Part shown: positions 1 to 6,992 of the stretch, piece after piece
Layout: each line of letters begins with the position of its first letter
Position numbering within the stretch: the first letter of the stretch is position 1
Source of the DNA: a virus
Direction: 5' to 3' (one strand)
DNA: 23,400 bases
IMG/VR virus record: IMGVR_UViG_3300044644_000433
Location: 1-23,400 of that record
Notes under the pieces: model-generated
What the model was told of the DNA's origin: nothing
Databases searched by the model: none
Seen by the model: only the letters and a program-made list of their open reading frames with translations
Position numbers and translations under genes: made by a program

Positions 1-1260
1 CGCATTGCTGTTGTATCACAAGGCGATTGGGTTGCAGGAACATATAAAGCACTAGATATCGTAAGATACAATGGTGCGGCATATATTGCTAAAGTAGGGA
101 CATCAACTGTACCAACAAACACTAGTTATTGGTCATTACTTGTGAATGATGGTACGCCAAATTACACATGGGTTAAGTATGCCGATGATATAAATGGCAC
201 AGGATTAAGTGATTCCCCAACAGGAAAAGTGGCTATTGGTATCGCAGTTAATAAAACTACTGCCACTGAATCCACTACCGCAACTGATTATACTTGGTCG
301 CAGATTAAAGGTAATGATGGCAGTCCAACTTATACTTGGATTAAATATGCCGATGATGCTATTGGAACTGGGTTAAGCAACACCTCAGCTGGTAAAAAGT
401 ATATTGGTTTAGCTAATAACAAGACTTCAACTACTGAGTCTACGTCAGCTGGTGATTATGAATGGAGTCTTATAATAGGAGACCCTCTTTATACATGGGT
501 TAAATATGCAGATGACTCAGTTGGAGGAGGTTTATCCGATAGTCCTACTGGAAAAAGTTATTTAGGTATAGCTACCAATAAAACTAGTGCTACAGAGTCA
601 ACTACAGCTAGTGATTATACTTGGAGTTTGATTAAAGGCGGTGACGGCACAGTAACTTCAGTCGCAGCTCTTACTATAACAACTACAGGTACAGATTTAA
701 CTTCTACCGTAGCTAATGGGAATACAACACCAGTTATTACTATTAATGTCCCAAATGCAAGTGCAACTGCCAGAGGTGTTTTAACTTCTACTGATTGGAG
801 TACTTTTAACTCTAAACAAGACGCTATTACTTTTGGAACTAATGTTTTAACTTTTATTGGAACACCTACAAGTGCTAATTTATTAGCAGCTATTACAGAT
901 GAAACTGGAACTGGTTCTTTAGTGTTTGCTACTAGCCCTAGTTTAACTGCTATAAAACAGAAAAGAATAACTATGACAGGTAGTGATATAAATTTAGCTA
1001 CTGGAGACATTTTTACAAAAACTATTTTAACCACTACTACGTTAACTGTTAGTAATGTTCCAGCAACAAGTTTAGTCGCTTCATTTATTTTAAAATTAAC
1101 TAATGGAGGGGCTAGTACAATTACTTGGTGGCCTGGTGTAAAATGGGTTGGAGGAACTGCTCCTACTTTAACAGTTTCTGGGAAAGATGATTTAGGATTT
1201 TACACTGAAGATGCAGGGGCAACTTGGACAGGTTTAGTATTAGGTAAGGATTTAAGATAA
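1..1260 (+). CDS. Phage tail fibre protein, 5' end missing (sugar-binding-like segment, three ~55-residue repeats, C-terminal cap)
   Basis: The reading frame is open from base 1, so the true start lies upstream; the GTG at 142 is internal. Numbering residues from base 1, residues 5-47 fit a chitin-binding-like pattern (GDW..G.Y...D.V.YNG..Y.AK..T..P....YW). Three repeats follow at 157-324, 325-483 and 484-648, each with YTW(V/I)KYADD, a GK..(I/L)G(I/L)A.NKT core and a closing DY.WS.I. A fibre shaft segment comes next, with GTVTSV, ARGVLTSTDW and DETGTGSLVFATSP, all common in phage fibres. The C-terminal cap has the pattern W.GVKW.GGTAPTL, then LGFYTEDAGATW. The likely role is receptor recognition at the tail. 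The stop overlaps the next start by one base (TAATG). The family assignment is firm; the receptor and exact position on the virion are not deducible. Confidence 0.85.
   Translation, partial: RIAVVSQGDWVAGTYKALDIVRYNGAAYIAKVGTSTVPTNTSYWSLLVNDGTPNYTWVKYADDINGTGLSDSPTGKVAIGIAVNKTTATESTTATDYTWSQIKGNDGSPTYTWIKYADDAIGTGLSNTSAGKKYIGLANNKTSTTESTSAGDYEWSLIIGDPLYTWVKYADDSVGGGLSDSPTGKSYLGIATNKTSATESTTASDYTWSLIKGGDGTVTSVAALTITTTGTDLTSTVANGNTTPVITINVPNASATARGVLTSTDWSTFNSKQDAITFGTNVLTFIGTPTSANLLAAITDETGTGSLVFATSPSLTAIKQKRITMTGSDINLATGDIFTKTILTTTTLTVSNVPATSLVASFILKLTNGGASTITWWPGVKWVGGTAPTLTVSGKDDLGFYTEDAGATWTGLVLGKDLR
157..648 (+). repeat. Three tandem ~55-residue coding repeats in the fibre gene
   Basis: Units are 157-324, 325-483 and 484-648 (168, 159 and 165 bases). 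They align at protein level through YTW, KYADD, G.GLS, GK, the A.NKT segment, ES(T) and DY.WS. Their DNA has diverged more than the protein, with different synonymous codons in each unit. The array is therefore an established protein repeat, not a recent DNA duplication. Confidence 0.85.
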
Positions 1261-4200
1261 TGAATATTTTACCATTAATATCACAAGCTGCGGCAGGGCT
1301 TACAGAGTCTGGATGGATTGCTGCTTTAAAAGTAACAGGCACTTATAATAAAGCTAAAGGCATTGCTATAGATGCTGATAAAAATATTTATTCAGTAGGA
1401 ATTTCTAATACTTCTTATACTATAATTACAAAACATAATTCTGATGGTATTTTGCAGTGGCAGAAAAATTTACAAACTTCCGTAGTAGATTCTTTCGCTA
1501 TAGCCATTGATTCTAATAAAAATGTGTATATTACAGGAAGTTCTGGTAATGATATATATTTAGTTAAATATAACGTTTCTGGAATAGTTCAGTGGCAAAA
1601 AAAACTAGGCTCAAATGCTTATGATACATCTACATCTATAGTTATAGATGCAAATGATAATATATATGTTGGAGGTTTTGTAATCGGGCAAGATAACTCT
1701 ATTTTAGTTAAATATGATGTAAATGGTAATAGTATTTGGCAAAAAGGCTTATATATTTCTGGCTCAAAAGCTGGTATTTTTGGAACTTCTATTGATATTA
1801 ATGGTAATGTGCTTGTAGTGGGGCAGGGAGGAGTATATGGAAGTGCCTTTTTATTTTTAGCTAAATATAATTCTTCTGGTATCTTACAATGGCAAAGAAA
1901 GTTAGATACTAGTTCAGAAGATATAGGTTATGGTATTACTTCTGATTCTTTAGGAAATATATATACTATTGGAAGGGTTAACGGTACTAGCTATGGACAA
2001 TATACTTTAATTGCAAAATATAACTCTTCTGGTGTTATACAATGGCAGAGAATATTAGATAATGATTATGCAGATAATGGATATTCTATTACTGTAGATA
2101 GTTTAGATAATATTTTTATAGCGGGAAGTACAATAGATAATGGTTTTATAGCTAAATATAATTCTAATGGAAATATTCAATGGCAGAAACAATTATCTGG
2201 GTCAGCAGGTTCAACTGAATTATATGCTATTGTAGCGGATAATCTAGCTAGTATATATGTAGCTGGTTACACAGGGGGAACTTTAATCCTAGCTAAACTG
2301 CCTAAAAGTGGAATTAGCTTAGGCACTGGTAACTACACAATAAGCGGCAATACTTTAATTTACTCGGATTCTAATTTTATAGAATCTGCTGGTACAGTTG
2401 CAGAATCTAGCTCATCTTTACTTCTTACTTCTTTTGATAATAATCCTTGGGTAACCACTTTAGATGTAACCACTAGAGAAGATACTGCAAATGCAATAAC
2501 TGTAGATTCAAATGAAAATGTTTATGTGGCTGGTTCAGCTTATAACCACGCATATAGTTTTATAATAAAATATAACTCATCTGGTATTTTGCAATGGCAA
2601 AAACAATTAAATATTATTTCTATAACGAGTATTACTGTAGATAGTGCTGGAAATATATATACTACTGGGTATTATACAGGCAGCACTCAAGATATTGTTT
2701 TAGTAAAATATAGTGATACAGGTTCTATTCTATGGCAAAGAATTTTAGCTGGTGCTGGTAGTGACAGAGCTAATTCTATTAAATTAGATGCTTCTAATAA
2801 TGTTTATATAGTAGGAGGTAGTTCTAATAATACTATAATAGCTAAATATAACTCTTCTGGTGTTATACAATGGCAAAATTCTATAGCCTATTATTTAGAT
2901 GAAGGTTTTGGGGTAACTATAGATTCTACAGGGAATATCTATATTTGCGGACAATCAAATTATAGTTCTGCTAATGCAACACAAGCATATATAATAAAAC
3001 TATCATCTGCTGGATTACTGCAATGGCAAAGATTTTTAAATACCCCTACGCTAGAGGATAAATTAAGTTCTGTAGTTAGTGATAGTTCTGGTAATGTGTA
3101 CACAGTAGGGTTAAGTTCTTCTGCAGCAACAACAGCAGTTATTACTATACTTAAATTTAATTCTAATGGAACTTTACAATGGCAAAGAAAATTAGATACA
3201 GTTGGGTATTTAGATTATGCTTCTGGGATTTCTTTAGATAGTTCTAATAATTTATATATTATAGGATATGCTAATGGTAAGATTTTAATAGCTAAATATA
3301 GCAATAATGGTGCTATTCAAGCACAAGCAACTTTAGCTGTTTCTGGGCAAGATGTTACAGGACAAGCTATTATTTCTAACTCTAAAAATATTTATATCTG
3401 TGGAAGAGTAGGTGCATATAGTAATGCGGGAGCGTATGCTTTAGTAGCAAAATTACCTTCTGACCTACTTGCTTCAACTATTAATAGCTCTCCTGTAGTA
3501 CAAACAGCTAGTAATCTTGTAGATTCTTCTGGTATTTTAGATATTATTACAGATACTTCTAATTTTATAATAGCTTTAGATACTTCGGGTTCTTACGATT
3601 CTGCTAATAGTTTAGTTGTAGATAATTCTAATAATATTTATGTTGCAGGGCAAGCTAATGGTAATGGAACTACTTCCTATATTTTTCTAATAAAATATGA
3701 TTCTTCTGGCGTTATACAATGGCAGAAAAAAATAGATAGTTCTTCAGTAGATAATGCTTTGGCAATTACGCTTGATTCATCTAATAATATTTATCTAGCT
3801 GGTCATTCTCCTGGAGGTAGTTTGGCAGATGCACTTATTATTAAATTTAATTCTTTTGGCGATATGCAATGGAACAAACTGTTAGTAGGTGCTAGTAATC
3901 AATTATTTTATGATATAGCAGTAGATAGTTCTGGAAACTCTTACACAATAGGCACTAGTGACTATAATGATTACAGTATTATTATAGCTAAATATGATTC
4001 TAGCGGGAGTTTACAATGGCAAAAAGGTTTTAGCACTACAGGGGTTTCTGATGTTGGGTATGGTATAGTAATTGACTCATCTAATAATAGTTACATAGTA
4101 GGAACTGTTAATTCTGCTATTTGTGTGATAAAATTAAATACTACTGGGAATATTCAATGGCAACGTAAAATAGATGTTACAGCTTCGTTTGACACTGGTT

Positions 4201-4946
4201 ATGCTATAGATTTAGATTCTAGTGGCAATGTATATATAGTTGGACAGATAAATGACAATGCTTCTTCTTATATTTTAATTGCAAAATATAGTAATTCTGG
4301 AACTTTAACTTGGAAAAAATATCTACAAGCCACTTCTGTAGCTAGTTATGGTAAAGGTATATCTGTAGATTCTTCTGGAAATTGTCACATAATAGGGCAA
4401 ACAAATTCTACTACTTCTGCGGCTATAGTAGTTGCTAAAATAGATACATCTGGAAATTTACTATGGCAAACTATAATAAATACTGCTAATAGTTCAGATA
4501 TTGGATATGGAATAGATACAGATTCTAATAATAATGTATATATATCTGGGCAATTATCTGGTAGTACAGCTGCAAATTCTTATGGATTTATAGCTAAATT
4601 GTCTGGCAGTGGTGGTTTGATAGGTAATTCAACTATTTCAGTTTATGATGGTAATTTATCTTTTGGAGATTCCAACGCTTCAGAATCTATATCAACAGTG
4701 ACATTTACTGATACTTCTTTTACAGAAAATACTTGTGCATTAACTGTAAGTGAAGGCAGTTTGCCGCAAACTAAGGTTATTACTGGTTTCTCAATAAATA
4801 CGTCTACTTTAACAGATTCCGCTGGAGCATTTACTAATACTAATTTAACTGTAACTTCTACTACCTATTTAACTGGATTAACTGAAGGAATTATCAGTTT
4901 AGTATCTAGCGATTCTACCGCTACATCTTCAACTTTAACATTATAG
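1260..4946 (+). CDS. Giant tail fibre-like protein made of three seven-bladed beta-propellers (SBBP-type repeats)
   Basis: The 1228 residues consist mainly of 21 copies of a ~45-50 residue repeat: D...N(I/V)Y..G, then I.KYN..G.(I/L)QWQ..L. The repeats form three groups of exactly seven: residues ~17-350, ~396-736 and ~767-1119. Each group opens with a W/F-(I/V) beta strand ending in AL or TL and closes with an AKL(P/S) strand. The three groups are separated by Ser/Thr-rich linkers. Residues 1120-1228 form a Thr/Ser-rich beta-like tail resembling the first linker. No signal peptide is evident, as expected for a virion protein. The start is the ATG overlapping the upstream fibre stop by one base, so the two are probably translationally coupled. 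Location among fibre genes suggests an adsorption or surface-binding role (inference). SBBP propellers also occur in bacterial secreted proteins, so host origin is possible. Catalytic activity is neither visible nor excluded. Confidence 0.8.
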   Translation: MNILPLISQAAAGLTESGWIAALKVTGTYNKAKGIAIDADKNIYSVGISNTSYTIITKHNSDGILQWQKNLQTSVVDSFAIAIDSNKNVYITGSSGNDIYLVKYNVSGIVQWQKKLGSNAYDTSTSIVIDANDNIYVGGFVIGQDNSILVKYDVNGNSIWQKGLYISGSKAGIFGTSIDINGNVLVVGQGGVYGSAFLFLAKYNSSGILQWQRKLDTSSEDIGYGITSDSLGNIYTIGRVNGTSYGQYTLIAKYNSSGVIQWQRILDNDYADNGYSITVDSLDNIFIAGSTIDNGFIAKYNSNGNIQWQKQLSGSAGSTELYAIVADNLASIYVAGYTGGTLILAKLPKSGISLGTGNYTISGNTLIYSDSNFIESAGTVAESSSSLLLTSFDNNPWVTTLDVTTREDTANAITVDSNENVYVAGSAYNHAYSFIIKYNSSGILQWQKQLNIISITSITVDSAGNIYTTGYYTGSTQDIVLVKYSDTGSILWQRILAGAGSDRANSIKLDASNNVYIVGGSSNNTIIAKYNSSGVIQWQNSIAYYLDEGFGVTIDSTGNIYICGQSNYSSANATQAYIIKLSSAGLLQWQRFLNTPTLEDKLSSVVSDSSGNVYTVGLSSSAATTAVITILKFNSNGTLQWQRKLDTVGYLDYASGISLDSSNNLYIIGYANGKILIAKYSNNGAIQAQATLAVSGQDVTGQAIISNSKNIYICGRVGAYSNAGAYALVAKLPSDLLASTINSSPVVQTASNLVDSSGILDIITDTSNFIIALDTSGSYDSANSLVVDNSNNIYVAGQANGNGTTSYIFLIKYDSSGVIQWQKKIDSSSVDNALAITLDSSNNIYLAGHSPGGSLADALIIKFNSFGDMQWNKLLVGASNQLFYDIAVDSSGNSYTIGTSDYNDYSIIIAKYDSSGSLQWQKGFSTTGVSDVGYGIVIDSSNNSYIVGTVNSAICVIKLNTTGNIQWQRKIDVTASFDTGYAIDLDSSGNVYIVGQINDNASSYILIAKYSNSGTLTWKKYLQATSVASYGKGISVDSSGNCHIIGQTNSTTSAAIVVAKIDTSGNLLWQTIINTANSSDIGYGIDTDSNNNVYISGQLSGSTAANSYGFIAKLSGSGGLIGNSTISVYDGNLSFGDSNASESISTVTFTDTSFTENTCALTVSEGSLPQTKVITGFSINTSTLTDSAGAFTNTNLTVTSTTYLTGLTEGIISLVSSDSTATSSTLTL
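1308..4620 (+). repeat. Array of 21 beta-propeller blade repeats in three blocks of seven
   Basis: The blocks are ~1308-2310, ~2446-3468 and ~3559-4617. Counting the D...N.Y..G signature gives seven per block. Some blades stay near-identical in DNA: a 32-base stretch at 2016-2047 recurs exactly at 2844-2875, in different propellers. This suggests ongoing homogenisation or recombination between blades. Confidence 0.75.
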
Positions 4947-4953
4947 GTTTAAA

Positions 4954-5406
4954 ATGCAATTAGCAATTATAGAAAATAATGGCATAAAAATTATAGGAGA
5001 TGCTGTTCAGCTATTTCCTAACGTGTCTTTCCCCTCCACAGAGCCAGAGCAAGAGTTTCTTGAAAATAATTCAGTAATGGTCGTACAACATTGGGAAAAT
5101 TTTGATAATTCTTCTGAAGTTTTAGAACCTTCCGAACCTTATATTAAAGGAAATAAAGTATATACCTATGTAAAACGTGCTAAGACTTTAGCAGAACTTG
5201 AGCAAGAAGAAACTAATATTTTAATAGCTAAAGAAAAAGAAATTAGAGTTAGAAGAAACCAACTTCTTAAAGATTCCGATTGGACTCAAGTAGCTGACGC
5301 TCCTGTAGACAAAGCTGCATGGGCAACTTATAGGCAAGAACTTAGAGATGTAACATCTCAAGAAGGTTTTCCATTTAACGTAGTCTTCCCTAACCCTCCT
5401 TTATAG
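4954..5406 (+). CDS. Phage_tail_APC family protein (tail/fibre assembly chaperone-like)
   Basis: This 150-residue protein ends with the signature of the Phage_tail_APC family: RNQLLKDSDWTQ, then DAPVDKAAWATYRQELRD, then GFPFNV.FPNPP (residues ~100-149). The middle (residues ~70-100) is a charged helix rich in Glu and Lys. The N-terminal ~65 residues are a variable domain with a short beta-like start. In other phages such proteins usually lie just downstream of fibre or side-tail genes and are thought to help fibre folding or attachment; that neighbourhood holds here. The start is the ATG eight bases after the propeller gene stop. The upstream Shine-Dalgarno is weak, so coupling to the upstream gene is likely. 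This family is distinct from the G/GT-type chaperones at 9856-11122 despite the similar name. Confidence 0.85.
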   Translation: MQLAIIENNGIKIIGDAVQLFPNVSFPSTEPEQEFLENNSVMVVQHWENFDNSSEVLEPSEPYIKGNKVYTYVKRAKTLAELEQEETNILIAKEKEIRVRRNQLLKDSDWTQVADAPVDKAAWATYRQELRDVTSQEGFPFNVVFPNPPL

Positions 5407-5415
5407 GATTTAATT

Positions 5416-5571
5416 ATGTCTATCTTTGATAATTTAGTAGAAACAGTAAAAGATGCCGCTGAAGTTGCTATTGAGACAGCAGTTCCTATTCTTCCACATG
5501 AAGTTGTAGAGACAGTTGTTGATGTGACGGTAGATTCAGTAGTTGATGTAGTGTCTGAAGCTATTTCTTAG
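5416..5571 (+). CDS. Small acidic amphipathic protein, 51 residues, function unknown
   Basis: The ATG at 5416 follows AGGAT near the preceding stop and the frame runs to TAG at 5569-5571. The product begins MSIFDNLVETVKDAAEVAIE and ends in a Val/Asp-rich stretch (VVDVTVDSVVDVVSEAIS). Hydrophobic residues recur every three to four positions between acidic ones, fitting one or two amphipathic helices with a Pro break near residues 24-27. It has no cysteine and no clear membrane segment. Its position, packed between an assembly chaperone and two holin-like proteins, argues for a real late gene. I do not recognise a family. It could be a lysis accessory peptide or a virion component, but neither is shown. 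Confidence 0.6.
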   Translation: MSIFDNLVETVKDAAEVAIETAVPILPHEVVETVVDVTVDSVVDVVSEAIS

Positions 5572-5582
5572 CCTAAAAGCCT

Positions 5583-5831
5583 ATGGACTTTCTAAACTTT
5601 ATCACTGAAGTAGGATTTCCAATAGCCGCTGCTTGCGTGGGGATGTATTTTGTCTTCCTCACGCAGAAGTTTATCTTAGATTCTGTACTTGAGAAGGTTA
5701 AAAACCTTATTAATATTATTCAGCAATTAGACAAACGTGTGACATCAATGTCTAATGACATCGTGCATATTGATAATTTAATGTGCAAAGCATTGAAAAT
5801 CCCTCCTGATGACATAAAACAAGGAAAGTGA
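5583..5831 (+). CDS. Small one-helix membrane protein with GFPI motif, holin-like
   Basis: The 82 residues comprise a short N-terminal amphipathic segment, a GFPIAAACVGMYFVFL membrane helix (residues ~11-30), and a polar C-terminal half (residues ~33-68) with heptad-like spacing suggesting a coiled coil (LINIIQQLDKRV..MSNDI). A GFPI motif starting a single membrane helix and followed by a charged coil resembles BhlA/UviB/YvrJ-type small phage or bacteriocin membrane proteins, some of which act as holins. That is a resemblance of layout, not an assured family match. The start keeps the whole segment before the helix. The Shine-Dalgarno is poor. The protein shares layout and motifs with the next gene, so the two are probably paralogs. 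Confidence 0.6.
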   Translation: MDFLNFITEVGFPIAAACVGMYFVFLTQKFILDSVLEKVKNLINIIQQLDKRVTSMSNDIVHIDNLMCKALKIPPDDIKQGK

Positions 5832-5832
5832 T

Positions 5833-6078
5833 ATGGAACTTAAAGATGTGGCTGACTATATCAATCAATATGGATTCCCAATTATTGCATCGATTGGAAT
5901 GGGATACATTGTCTATTATGTTTGGACTTGGACTACAACAATTATAAAACCAATACTTGATGAAGCCTATGTAGTACTTGTGACATTAATAGACCAAATA
6001 CGCATATTAGATTCTGATATGATTCGATTGAAACAGAAATTAAGCACTGTATTACTACTCAAAACACCACATGAATAA
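5833..6078 (+). CDS. Second GFPI-motif small membrane protein, paralog of the upstream gene
   Basis: The 81 residues show the same plan as the preceding protein: an N-terminal helix (MELKDVADYINQY), a GFPIIASIGMGYIVYYVWTW membrane segment (residues ~14-33) rich in aromatic residues, then a C-terminal coil (LIDQIRILDSDMIRLKQKL, ~52-70). Shared features include GFPI.A, GM six to seven residues later, and an I..LD..(M)..D(I/M) pattern in the coil. The Shine-Dalgarno AAGGA lies in the end of the upstream gene, whose stop is two bases before this ATG, so the pair is co-translated. Paired small membrane proteins often work as holin and antiholin or as hetero-oligomers; that role is inferred. It is the last gene before a promoter-like site and the neck module. 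Confidence 0.6.
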   Translation: MELKDVADYINQYGFPIIASIGMGYIVYYVWTWTTTIIKPILDEAYVVLVTLIDQIRILDSDMIRLKQKLSTVLLLKTPHE

Positions 6079-6079
6079 C

Positions 6080-6108
6080 TTGACAAAAACACGAAAATCG
6101 TGTAATGT
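6080..6108 (+). promoter_or_regulatory. Promoter-like site with embedded palindrome, upstream of the neck genes
   Basis: TTGACA occurs at 6080-6085, two bases after the preceding stop. A -10-like TGTAAT at 6101-6106 matches five of six consensus bases but with a 15-base spacer; TAATGT at 6103-6108 gives 17 bases with a poorer match. Between the boxes and touching the -10 is a perfect palindrome, CACGA-AAA-TCGTG, at 6090-6102. It could be an operator. It has no T-run, so it is not a terminator. Confidence 0.5.
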
Positions 6109-6135
6109 AGCACAATCAAATCAAGGAGTTATTTA

Positions 6136-6636
6136 ATGTTTATCGTAGAAGATGGTACTGGAAAAGTGGATGCTAATTCGTATTGTAGCGTTGCGTTTGC
6201 AAATACTTACTTCACGGAAAGAGCAAACGAAACATGGGTTGATACCGATACAGATAAAAAACAAGCCGCATTAATTAAGGCAACAGATTATATTGAACTT
6301 AGATATTCTGTTCAATTTGCTGGCACAAGAATGTATCCAGATAACCCACAAGCATTGTCTTTCCCAAGATATGATAATTCAAGTAAACCAATTGGTGTAC
6401 CACTTGCTATTCAAAAAGCAACTTGTGAATATGCAATTCGTGCATTGAGTGCTGAATTAACAACTGATTATTCAAATGAAGTTGGTGTAAATACACGAAT
6501 CAAAGTTGGTTCAATAGAAAAAGAAACCTCATATCCAACTAAAATTATTTCACAAAAAGTATATAAAAGTTATCCTGCGGCAGATAAATTAGTCGCACTT
6601 TATTTGAAAGCTAATTCTTCACAGGTGATTCGATGA
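6136..6636 (+). CDS. Head-tail connector/adaptor protein (DnaT-like phage family)
   Basis: The 166 residues match the pattern of the phage family labelled DnaT-like ssDNA-binding, which sits at the neck position in many siphoviruses. The signs are an N-terminal VEDGTG..DANSYCSVAFANTYF, a W after ~35 residues, KKQAALIKATDYIELRY, then FPRYD, an IP-like V-P.AI..A..EYA.RAL segment, and a C-terminal KVGSIE...SYP with P..DKLVALYL. The family name suggests DNA binding, but in context the protein most likely forms an adaptor ring below the portal. The start is the ATG with AAGGAG seven bases upstream (6123-6128). The stop overlaps the next start as ATGA. It begins an operon of five genes ending with the tail tube gene. 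Confidence 0.8.
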   Translation: MFIVEDGTGKVDANSYCSVAFANTYFTERANETWVDTDTDKKQAALIKATDYIELRYSVQFAGTRMYPDNPQALSFPRYDNSSKPIGVPLAIQKATCEYAIRALSAELTTDYSNEVGVNTRIKVGSIEKETSYPTKIISQKVYKSYPAADKLVALYLKANSSQVIR

Positions 6637-6992
6637 ATTGGGGCGAATTAGTTCTTGAAGTCGATGGCGTAATTACTGAGATGGGACAACCCATCACAAT
6701 TACTTCTGTGACACAAGGAACGTATAACCCTGCTTTAGGTAAATCAACTGATACTGTGAAAAATACCACCTCAATAGGCGTGTTATTTGACTATGGTGAC
6801 CAAGATATTAATGGGACGACCATTATGCGTGGTGATAAAAAACTACTCGTTAAACCATCAGGTTTAACTTCTGTAACCACTAACGATACTGTGACCATTG
6901 GTTCAACAAAATACCACATTGTATCTGTGACTCAAACAAATCCAGCGGGAACAAACCTCCTTTATGAATTAGGGATTAGAGGGACAGCCTAA
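6633..6992 (+). CDS. Head closure / head-tail joining protein
   Basis: The 119 residues are small and almost entirely beta-like, with the pattern of head-completion (stopper) proteins: an ITSVTQGTYNP.LGK..DT element, a central loop with G.TIMRGDKKLLVKP, and a closing TVTIGSTKYHIVSV with a final beta strand. Stopper proteins of the SPP1 gp16 and lambda FII type seal the DNA-filled head and present the surface to which the tail docks. The assignment rests on this fold-like pattern plus position between the adaptor and the gp10-like gene. Translation is coupled to its neighbours by a four-base overlap upstream (ATGA) and a one-base overlap downstream. Confidence 0.7.
   Translation: MNWGELVLEVDGVITEMGQPITITSVTQGTYNPALGKSTDTVKNTTSIGVLFDYGDQDINGTTIMRGDKKLLVKPSGLTSVTTNDTVTIGSTKYHIVSVTQTNPAGTNLLYELGIRGTA

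Noticed and set aside
960-1260. Variable region of a diversity-generating retroelement in the fibre cap
   Set aside because: No template repeat and no reverse transcriptase are present in the window, and the cap lacks an obvious pattern of adenine-directed changes.
1308-4620. Regularly spaced repeats that might be a CRISPR array
   Set aside because: The period is about 140-150 bases, copies are diverged, and the frame is open throughout with a clear propeller blade protein pattern.
6136-6636. DnaT-like label taken as a replication protein
   Set aside because: Size, position and neighbours are those of a neck adaptor protein; no replication genes are nearby.
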